Below are positions 1 to 4,431 of a stretch of 6,174 bases of DNA, in pieces; the stretch's first letter is position 1, and each line of letters starts with the position of its first letter. The notes under the pieces were generated by a model. It had not been told where the DNA came from, searched no databases, and saw only the letters and a list, made by a program, of their open reading frames with translations. Position numbers and translations under genes: made by a program. The DNA lies in NCBI GenBank assembly GCA_015231395.1, contig JADGBP010000149.1, positions 1 through 6,174 of the forward strand, read 5' to 3'. This DNA comes from Desulfamplus sp. GTDB lineage: Bacteria; Desulfobacterota; Desulfobacteria; Desulfobacterales; Desulfobacteraceae.

Positions 1-1
1 T

Positions 2-196
2 GCTGCTGTTGTGGGAGGAATAGGTGATATAAGAGGAGCGTTTGTAGGTGGTTTTCTGCTGGGTATTATCGAAATTTTGGTGGTTGCTTTCTTTCCGTCA
101 ACTTTCAGGGATCTGATAGCATTTTCAATACTTCTTATAATTTTGGTAATAAAGCCCACAGGATTGTTCGGTATCGCGAAATCCACAAAAATATAA
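2..196 (+). CDS. livH: LivH-type branched-chain amino-acid ABC permease, C-terminal end (5' partial)
   Basis: This is the last 64 codons of an inner-membrane permease; the gene begins upstream of the window and ends at TAA 194-196. The reading frame is open from base 2 (Ala-Ala-Val-Val), so the GTG at 11 is an internal Val codon and not a start. What is seen is a Gly-rich GGIGDIRGAFVGGFLLG stretch, then a hydrophobic helix, a short FRDLIAF segment, another hydrophobic helix and IKPTGLFG near the end. That order (GG.G...GA..GG, then YRD.IAF, then RPTGLFG) is the characteristic C-terminus of LivH proteins, which pair with LivM to form the channel of the hydrophobic amino-acid transporter. The livM, livG and livF genes directly downstream support the call. 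Nothing suggests that this end is damaged. The true substrate cannot be told from this fragment. Confidence 0.9.
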   Translation, partial: AAVVGGIGDIRGAFVGGFLLGIIEILVVAFFPSTFRDLIAFSILLIILVIKPTGLFGIAKSTKI

Positions 197-215
197 CCTG
201 ATTTTGCAAGCAGGA

Positions 216-240
216 TACTCATTGATTTGAGTAATTTTTA
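216..240 (+). terminator. Weak hairpin plus T-run after livH (possible partial terminator)
   Basis: TACTCA (216-221) and TGAGTA (228-233) are perfect inverted repeats around a TTGATT loop, followed by ATTTTTA. The stem is only 6 bp with two G-C pairs, so at best it is a leaky intra-operon attenuator or an RNA-processing site. It lies 19 nt after the livH stop, where such an element would lower livM expression relative to livH. It could equally be chance in AT-rich DNA. Confidence 0.25.
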
Positions 241-252
241 ACACTAATTTTT

Positions 253-271
253 CCCCTATGAAGAGTAGGGG
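253..271 (+). other. Hairpin in repeat copy 1 (CCCCTA/TAGGGG)
   Basis: CCCCTA (253-258) pairs perfectly with TAGGGG (266-271) around the loop TGAAGAG. This gives a GC-rich 6-bp stem 17 nt upstream of the first ATG (289). The 3' arm overlaps an alternative small stem (AGGG at 267-270 with the CCCT just downstream), so two folds compete. The TGGA at 278-281, 8-9 nt before the ATG, is the only weak Shine-Dalgarno-like match. Confidence 0.45.
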
Positions 272-288
272 TTTCCCTGGAATATATT

Positions 289-345
289 ATGAAAAAGTTC
301 TCTGTACCTGTCTTACTCACCATAACACTAATTTCTCCCCTATGA
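289..345 (+). CDS. Short leader ORF made by duplication of the livM start (18 codons)
   Basis: ATG 289 opens an ORF encoding MKKFSVPVLLTITLISPL and stops at TGA 343-345. Its first 12 residues are identical to the LivM N-terminus because the start region is duplicated. The last six come from reading into the non-coding part of the second copy. It has the same local upstream context as livM itself (weak TGGA and the hairpin), so it should be initiated about as well as the real gene. It sits in the livM frame, and its stop is 27 nt before the livM ATG. It is probably a by-product of the duplication, and any role would be through coupling or competition with livM initiation. No peptide function is proposed. 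Confidence 0.4.
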   Translation: MKKFSVPVLLTITLISPL

Positions 346-355
346 AGAGTAGGGG
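337..355 (+). other. Hairpin in repeat copy 2, with the leader-ORF stop in its loop
   Basis: This is the same CCCCTA (337-342) / TAGGGG (350-355) stem as in copy 1, 17 nt ahead of the livM ATG at 373. Here the loop begins with the TGA (343-345) that ends the short leader ORF. A ribosome finishing the leader would therefore cover the 5' arm and prevent this stem from forming. That is a geometry seen directly; an effect on livM initiation is inference. Confidence 0.45.
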
Positions 356-372
356 TTTCCCTGGAATATATT

Positions 373-1449
373 ATGAAAAAATTCTCTGTACCTGTCTTAC
401 TCACCATCTTTGCCGTGGGCACAGTGCTTGCCGCACATTTTGAATTGCTGGATCTTTATATTCAGACAGTAATCATGTTCATAGGGGTCAATATCATACT
501 GTCGTCAAGTTTTAATATCATTAACGGCTATATGGGTGAATTTGCCTGTGGTCATGCCGGATTCATGGCCGTTGGAGCTTATGTCACATCAGTGCTAAAC
601 ATCATGTTCTTTACAAACAGCAAGACTTTTGGAGACTCCATCTTATCTCCTGAACTTGCTCTCTGGTTTTTTCCTGTCACTATGCTGCTTGGCGGGATTG
701 CCGCGGCAATTACCGGACTGCTTGTGGCTCTGCCATCCTTTAAAACCCGTGATGACTATCTTGCTATAATAACGCTTGCTGCGAACTTCATACTGGTCAG
801 TATGTTCATAAATATGGATTCAGTCGGTGGTGCGAGAGGGTTGATGGGCATGAAACAGATTATATTTTCCATGGAAGATGTGGCGTTTATACCGTGGATG
901 CTTATATGGACATTTGTTTTTACCTACGCCACTGTTTTTGTTATTCGTAGATTTGTCACATCCACATACGGTAAGGGGATCATCGCCATACATCAAGATG
1001 AAATAGCCGCTGAAATAATGAGTGTCAACACCAATAAAATGAAACTTGTGGCATTTATGCTTTCATCAGGACTTGCTGGTATTGCAGGAGGGCTCTTTGC
1101 CCATATTTTAGGGTACATAAATCCCAATTCATTTAACATTCTCAAATCTACAGAGTGTTTAGTTATGGTTTATCTTGGAGGAATGGGCTCGTTGAGCGGC
1201 TCCGTAATTGCGGCTATCATTTTTACCCTGCTTATTGAAGGACTTAGATTCATTATTCCAGCGATGGACACACTGATCCATTTTGTTCCGCTTGTGCCTG
1301 AAACTTTTCATCTGAGTCAAGTTCTAAAATGGGTCATTATTCCTCTTATTCTTGTCATTCTTATGCAGTTCCGTCCTGAAGGAATAATGGGAAACAGAGA
1401 ACTATCTGATTTTTTCCCTAAACTCAAAAAATATTATGAGTTCAAATAA
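373..1449 (+). CDS. livM: LivM-type branched-chain amino-acid ABC transporter permease
   Basis: This 358-residue polytopic inner-membrane protein would form the translocation channel together with LivH. Hydrophobic segments run almost the whole length, starting with residues 4-20 behind a short MKK. Family landmarks are visible: the N-terminal NGYMGEFACGHAGFMAVGAY (about 51-70, matching the GY.G..S.GHA.F..IGAY pattern of LivM), and the cytoplasmic ATPase-contact loop around AIHQDEIAAEIMSVN (205-219). The latter is followed by KLVAFMLSSGLAGIAGGL and by GGMGSLSGSVIAA (269 onward). The tail FRPEGIMG is also typical. The length is normal for the family. ATG 373 was chosen because it gives the normal N-terminus and the upstream frame is closed by TGA 343. 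The Shine-Dalgarno match is weak (TGGA, 362-365). The start region is duplicated upstream. livG follows after 75 nt. Confidence 0.95.
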   Translation: MKKFSVPVLLTIFAVGTVLAAHFELLDLYIQTVIMFIGVNIILSSSFNIINGYMGEFACGHAGFMAVGAYVTSVLNIMFFTNSKTFGDSILSPELALWFFPVTMLLGGIAAAITGLLVALPSFKTRDDYLAIITLAANFILVSMFINMDSVGGARGLMGMKQIIFSMEDVAFIPWMLIWTFVFTYATVFVIRRFVTSTYGKGIIAIHQDEIAAEIMSVNTNKMKLVAFMLSSGLAGIAGGLFAHILGYINPNSFNILKSTECLVMVYLGGMGSLSGSVIAAIIFTLLIEGLRFIIPAMDTLIHFVPLVPETFHLSQVLKWVIIPLILVILMQFRPEGIMGNRELSDFFPKLKKYYEFK

Positions 1450-1511
1450 TCTTATTGAACTTCCCGAGCAATAGAAACAATCTGGAATATTGAGCATCAT
1501 GCCATCATTAT

Positions 1512-1517
1512 GGAGAG
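1512..1517 (+). promoter_or_regulatory. Ribosome-binding site of livG
   Basis: GGAGAG lies 7 nt before ATG 1525. It is the clearest Shine-Dalgarno site in the window and supports this start for livG. The rest of the 75-nt livM-livG gap (1450-1524) shows no convincing hairpin terminator or promoter. Confidence 0.8.
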
Positions 1518-1524
1518 ATGATTT

Positions 1525-2292
1525 ATGTCTTTACTTAAAATAAAAGGTCTGACCCAGCAGTTTGGGGGACTTACTGCAGTATCCGATTTTGCAACCGAGT
1601 TTCAGGGCAATGAACTAATGGGTCTGATAGGTCCAAACGGTGCTGGCAAAACAACCGTATTCAATATTGTCAGCGGTTTTTACAAGCCTACTGAAGGCAA
1701 AATTCTTTTTGCAGAGAAACCGATTGACGGCCTTAAACCTCATAAAGTCACTGCTATGGGTATTGCCAGAACATTTCAGAATATAAGGCTGTGGCACGAC
1801 ATGTCTCTTCTGGATAATATTCTCATATCTCAGCACTATAATTTAGGATATAATCTGTTCGATCTGTTTGTGCGAAACAAACGGTATGTCGAGAATGAAA
1901 AGCGAATGAGAAATATTGCCATGCAGCTTCTTGAGCAACTTGATTTAGTTCAGTTCATGGACGAAAAGCCCAAAAATCTGCCCTATGGTGTACAGCGTAA
2001 AATCGAGATTGCACGGGCACTTTCTGTCAAACCCTCTTTGCTGCTTCTTGATGAACCGGCAGCAGGGCTCAACTCTTCAGATGTTCAGGAACTTATAAAA
2101 CTGATTGCATGGATTCATAAAGAGTTCAAAATTGCCATTTGGATGATTGAGCACCAGATGGCAGTAGTCATGTCCCTCTGTTCATGGATACAGGTGATTG
2201 ATTTTGGCAAGACAATTGCCGAAGGTACACCAGAACAGATTCAGAATAATCCTGCTGTTATCAAAGCATATTTAGGAGATGAAAATATCTGA
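1525..2292 (+). CDS. livG: LivG-type branched-chain amino-acid ABC transporter ATP-binding protein
   Basis: This 255-residue cytoplasmic ATPase would be one half of the LivG/LivF motor. Motifs in order: Walker A GPNGAGKTT (36-44), Q-loop in RTFQNIRLW (Gln 85), the signature region as LPYGVQRKIEIARAL (152-166), Walker B LLLLDEP (172-178) with the D-loop AAGLN, and the switch His in MIEHQM (His 210). The TFQN.RLW Q-loop, the long helical insert around 105-130 and the AYLG C-terminus are LivG hallmarks. The signature is the LivG form (usually LSYG.QR), with Pro replacing Ser. The His of the switch is kept, but the residue after it is Gln where EHDM is usual. Both changes look tolerable. A good Shine-Dalgarno site precedes the gene, and its TGA overlaps the livF ATG by 1 nt (TGATG). 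Confidence 0.96.
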   Translation: MSLLKIKGLTQQFGGLTAVSDFATEFQGNELMGLIGPNGAGKTTVFNIVSGFYKPTEGKILFAEKPIDGLKPHKVTAMGIARTFQNIRLWHDMSLLDNILISQHYNLGYNLFDLFVRNKRYVENEKRMRNIAMQLLEQLDLVQFMDEKPKNLPYGVQRKIEIARALSVKPSLLLLDEPAAGLNSSDVQELIKLIAWIHKEFKIAIWMIEHQMAVVMSLCSWIQVIDFGKTIAEGTPEQIQNNPAVIKAYLGDENI

Positions 2293-3017
2293 TGCTGCTT
2301 GAAATAAAAAATCTATATGTAAAATATGGGAATATCGAAGCCCTTCATGGTATCTCTTTTACTGTGGACAGAGGAGAAATTGTTACTCTCATCGGTGCTA
2401 ATGGTGCCGGAAAAACCACCACCCTTCATGCCATCACACGGGTACCGCCTCCTGAGGGCTCCAAGGTCTCAAACGGAGATATCCTATACAACGGCAAAAG
2501 CCTGCTCAATGTTCCTGCCCATTCCATTGTGTCGGATTATCACATTGCCCTTGCACCTGAAGGGCGACACATATTTGGTAATCTCACTGTGGAAGAGAAC
2601 CTTAAACTTGCCACCTACTCAAGACCTGATGATGATTCTCAAAAGAAGGATTATCAACGGGTTTATGATCTTTTTCCCAAAATGGCGGAAAGACGCAATC
2701 AGCGAAGCGAGACCTTGAGCGGCGGTGAGCAGCAGATGCTCTCGGTAAGCCGTGCGATAATGACAGCATGCGATTTTTTAATGCTTGATGAACCTTCAAT
2801 GGGACTCTCTCCACTTCTGATGTATGACATGTTCAGAGTACTCAAAACACTCAATGAGGAGGGAATGACCATTCTGCTCATTGAACAAAATGCCAATCTT
2901 GCACTTAAATTTGCCCATCGGGGATATGTTCTTGATACAGGAGAAATTGTAGCAAGCGGGACAGCAGGCGAACTTTTGAACAATCCTGAGATAAAAAAGG
3001 CGTATCTTGGGGTATAA
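2292..3017 (+). CDS. livF: LivF-type branched-chain amino-acid ABC transporter ATP-binding protein
   Basis: This 241-residue ATPase is the partner of LivG. Motifs: Walker A GANGAGKTT (35-43), APEGRHIF (88-95) at the Q-loop position with Glu 90 in place of Gln, the signature LSGGEQQML (141-149), Walker B FLMLDEPS (161-168), D-loop MGLSP, and LLIEQN (194-199) with Gln 198 where other ABC ATPases have the switch His. The PEGR and IEQN variants are normal for LivF and are what separate it from LivG, so they are not damage. A PPPEGSKVSNGDILYNGK stretch follows the Walker A helix, where LivF proteins have a short loop. The ATG overlaps the livG stop by 1 nt, so translation is probably coupled. It ends at TAA 3015-3017, 47 nt before hisA, with no terminator-like hairpin between. 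Confidence 0.96.
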   Translation: MLLEIKNLYVKYGNIEALHGISFTVDRGEIVTLIGANGAGKTTTLHAITRVPPPEGSKVSNGDILYNGKSLLNVPAHSIVSDYHIALAPEGRHIFGNLTVEENLKLATYSRPDDDSQKKDYQRVYDLFPKMAERRNQRSETLSGGEQQMLSVSRAIMTACDFLMLDEPSMGLSPLLMYDMFRVLKTLNEEGMTILLIEQNANLALKFAHRGYVLDTGEIVASGTAGELLNNPEIKKAYLGV

Positions 3018-3064
3018 AAAGAACAAAACAATGGAAAATTTTACCACTCTTTTAAGTTGCCTTA

Positions 3065-3934
3065 ATGGAAACCAAAATATTCATGAAATTTAGACCATGT
3101 ATTGACATAAAAAACGGAAAAGTTGTCCAGATTGTTGGTGGCAGCCTAAGGGATACAGCTAATACCCTTGAAGGTAACGGAGATGCTTCATATTCCAAAG
3201 ATTCGGTAGATAGAATGTCTGCAACACCCACAATCACTACAGACATAGTGGACACCACAATTACCAACTTTGAAAGCACTCAAGACGCTTCATATTTTGC
3301 GACACTCTACAAAAACGATGGAATTTATGGCGGTCATGTTATTTCATTGGGGTCTGGCAATCATGAGGCTGTTCTATCTGCACTCAGGACATTTCCCGGA
3401 GGATTGCAGTTTGGAGGCGGTATAACGCCTGATAATGCCGCTATTTATCTTGATGCAGGTGCAAGTCATGTGATTGTTACCTCTTTTGTCTTTTCCGATG
3501 GTCAGATTAATATGGAAAAATTAAATCTTCTGGTAAACCAGATCGGAAAAAAACGTCTTGTCCTTGACTTGAGTTGCCGTAAAAAAGATGGGCAATTCTG
3601 GATTGTGACAGATCGGTGGCAAAATTTTACCAACGTATCTGTGACTCAAGAGACGCTTGAAAAATTTGCCATATATTGTGATGAATTTCTTGTGCATGGT
3701 GTGGATGTAGAGGGTAAAATGGGTGGCGTTCAATCAGATCTTGTGGAGTTGCTTGGTAAACTTTCTCCCATACCGGTAACCTATGCCGGTGGTGTCAAAT
3801 CTTTTTCTGATCTTGACCATGTAAAAACAATTGGAAGCGACCGAGTGGATCTCACCATTGGCAGTGCCCTTGATATTTTCGGCGGCACAATATCATACAA
3901 GAATGTCGTTCAATGGCATAATCTCAATTTATAA
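3065..3934 (+). CDS. hisA: HisA, eukaryotic (HIS6-like) type ProFAR isomerase, with N-terminal-region insert
   Basis: This is the predicted cytoplasmic (beta/alpha)8-barrel enzyme that isomerises ProFAR to PRFAR in histidine synthesis. It follows the yeast HIS6 sequence pattern rather than the usual bacterial HisA: RPCIDIKNGKVVQIVGGSL (10-28), YGGHVISLG (88-96), LQFGGGI (114-120), KRLVLDLSCRKKDGQFWIV (about 164-182), DEFLVHGVDVEG, YAGGVKS (240-246) and DLTIGSALDIFGG (262-274). Asp 14 and Asp 168 sit where the two catalytic acidic residues of HisA are expected, and GGG 117-119 and GS 266-267 where the phosphates bind. The protein has 289 residues against roughly 250-260 for the family. The excess lies between GGSL (28) and about residue 66. 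The start is uncertain: ATG 3065 and ATG 3083 (Met 7) both lack a good Shine-Dalgarno site, and Met 7 fits the family N-terminus equally well. No other his gene is in the window. Confidence 0.9.
   Translation: METKIFMKFRPCIDIKNGKVVQIVGGSLRDTANTLEGNGDASYSKDSVDRMSATPTITTDIVDTTITNFESTQDASYFATLYKNDGIYGGHVISLGSGNHEAVLSALRTFPGGLQFGGGITPDNAAIYLDAGASHVIVTSFVFSDGQINMEKLNLLVNQIGKKRLVLDLSCRKKDGQFWIVTDRWQNFTNVSVTQETLEKFAIYCDEFLVHGVDVEGKMGGVQSDLVELLGKLSPIPVTYAGGVKSFSDLDHVKTIGSDRVDLTIGSALDIFGGTISYKNVVQWHNLNL
3167..3262 (+). other. Extra segment within hisA (about residues 35-66)
   Basis: HIS6-type enzymes go almost directly from GGSL to a T.F....S.Y.A.LY segment, which here is TNFESTQDASYFATLY (67-82). 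Between them this protein carries about 30 extra polar, Ser/Thr/Asp-rich residues. DASY occurs twice exactly 34 residues apart (40-43 and 74-77), underlain by an identical 10-bp GCTTCATATT at 3185 and 3287. This hints at an old in-frame 102-bp duplication, but the flanking similarity is low. The alignment was made from memory, so the edges are approximate. Confidence 0.5.
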
Positions 3935-3981
3935 ACCGTCATGGTCAGAATCCGGTCACCTAAGAGCATAAAAATAAGAAC

Positions 3982-4431
3982 ATGTTTTCACGACAAATAA
4001 AGTCAATTAAGGAACAAATGGAAGAGCAAAACTGGAATCAACAAGAAGAAAAACCAAGCAAAACCCGGAAAAAAAAGGCTGTTCAACAACTTCAGAAACT
4101 TGGAGAATTTCTTGTTGAAATGCCGGAAACTGAGGTGGATAAACTTGAGATCTCCCAAAAACTAAAAAATGAATTATCCATAGCCAGAGCACTCACAAAG
4201 CATGGGGCAAAGAAAAGGCAACTGCAATACATTGGTGTCCTGATGCGGGAAATTGACACGGAGCCGCTCCTTGAAGTTATGGAAAATATGGTCAAAAGCG
4301 GAAAAGGAAAAATTGCAAAAAAAGCCAAACCCTTTAGAAATACTAAAATTATGAAAAATACTAAAATCATGAAAGATACTAACCACCTTGATGTTAATCT
4401 CCAATCAAAGAAAGAACCCCCCAAATTCTGA
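3982..4431 (+). CDS. Short DarP/YjgA-like (DUF615) ribosome-associated protein
   Basis: This is a 149-residue, Lys-rich cytoplasmic protein. The family (E. coli YjgA/DarP) binds late 50S ribosomal precursors. The part that identifies it is RKKKAVQQLQKLGEFLVEMP (29-48), then a helix around LEISQKLKNELSIARAL (55-71), then KHGAKKRQLQYIGVLMREID (73-92), which matches the family's core with RRQLQ.IG..MR. The second half of the family, ending in a conserved KPPK.R.LF.YLREL region, is absent. After about residue 107 there is only a basic, low-complexity tail with a small repeat. E. coli DarP is about 183 residues. Met 13 (ATG 4018) is an alternative start with a better Shine-Dalgarno site (AAGGAA, 4009-4014, though only 3 nt away). 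The gap from hisA is 47 nt, and the TGA overlaps the ygiQ ATG by 1 nt. Confidence 0.75.
   Translation: MFSRQIKSIKEQMEEQNWNQQEEKPSKTRKKKAVQQLQKLGEFLVEMPETEVDKLEISQKLKNELSIARALTKHGAKKRQLQYIGVLMREIDTEPLLEVMENMVKSGKGKIAKKAKPFRNTKIMKNTKIMKDTNHLDVNLQSKKEPPKF
4339..4383 (+). repeat. 18-bp tandem repeat in the tail of the DarP-like gene
   Basis: Two 18-bp units (4339-4356 and 4357-4374, one T/C difference at 4350/4368) and a partial third (4375-4383) encode NTKIMK-NTKIMK-DTN (residues 120-134). The repeat keeps frame and lies in the basic tail that replaces the family's usual C-terminal half. It looks like recent replication slippage in an AT-rich tail. Confidence 0.85.

Larger units (their letters stand above)
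240..407 (+). repeat. 84-bp direct tandem duplication spanning the livM start region
   Basis: Two head-to-tail copies, 240-323 and 324-407, match at 82 of 84 positions. The differences are T251 versus C335 in the untranslated part and G297 versus A381, a synonymous AAG/AAA Lys difference. Each unit contains about 49 nt of non-coding leader, a translation start ATG (289 in copy 1, 373 in copy 2) and the codons for MKKFSVPVLLTI up to the ATC/ATA codon. The unit is a multiple of three, so both ATGs are in the same frame. The near identity suggests a recent duplication. The two differences argue against a simple assembly or sequencing echo. Two abutting copies without spacers do not make a CRISPR array. 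Confidence 0.97.

Noticed and set aside
222..250. Promoter-like TTGATT, 17 nt, TAATTT ahead of livM
   Set aside because: Spacing is right but the boxes match the sigma-70 consensus poorly, and such matches are frequent in AT-rich DNA. It also coincides with the small hairpin.
240..407. CRISPR-like direct repeat
   Set aside because: There are only two copies, directly abutting with no spacers, and they include the start of a real gene.
219..443. ORFs on both strands across the duplicated region, with 28-residue internal repeats
   Set aside because: They repeat only because the 84-bp unit is a multiple of three and happens to be open in several frames. They overlap the real livM start, resemble no family I recognise and have no separate start signal.
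289..1449. LivM extended at its N-terminus by readthrough or selenocysteine at TGA 343
   Set aside because: The frame is continuous apart from that one TGA. However, the extension merely duplicates the N-terminus, and the TGA lies in the hairpin loop rather than just upstream of a SECIS-like stem. The duplication explains it more simply.
2326..2718. 130-codon + strand ORF within livF, and antisense ORFs over livG, livF, hisA, darP and ygiQ
   Set aside because: They are alternative-frame reads of clearly recognisable genes with full family motifs. Their predicted proteins look like no family I know.
2292..3017. LivF as a defective ATPase, because it has Glu at the Q-loop and Gln at the switch-His position
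   Set aside because: These are the normal residues of the LivF subfamily (PEGR and IEQN), and all other motifs are intact.
3031..3093. 20-codon ORF overlapping the hisA start
   Set aside because: It has no Shine-Dalgarno site and no recognisable product, and it runs out of frame into hisA. It is short enough to occur by chance.
3935..3981. Terminator between hisA and the DarP-like gene
   Set aside because: Only ACCG/CGGT and a GGTCA direct repeat are present, with no stable stem followed by a T-run.
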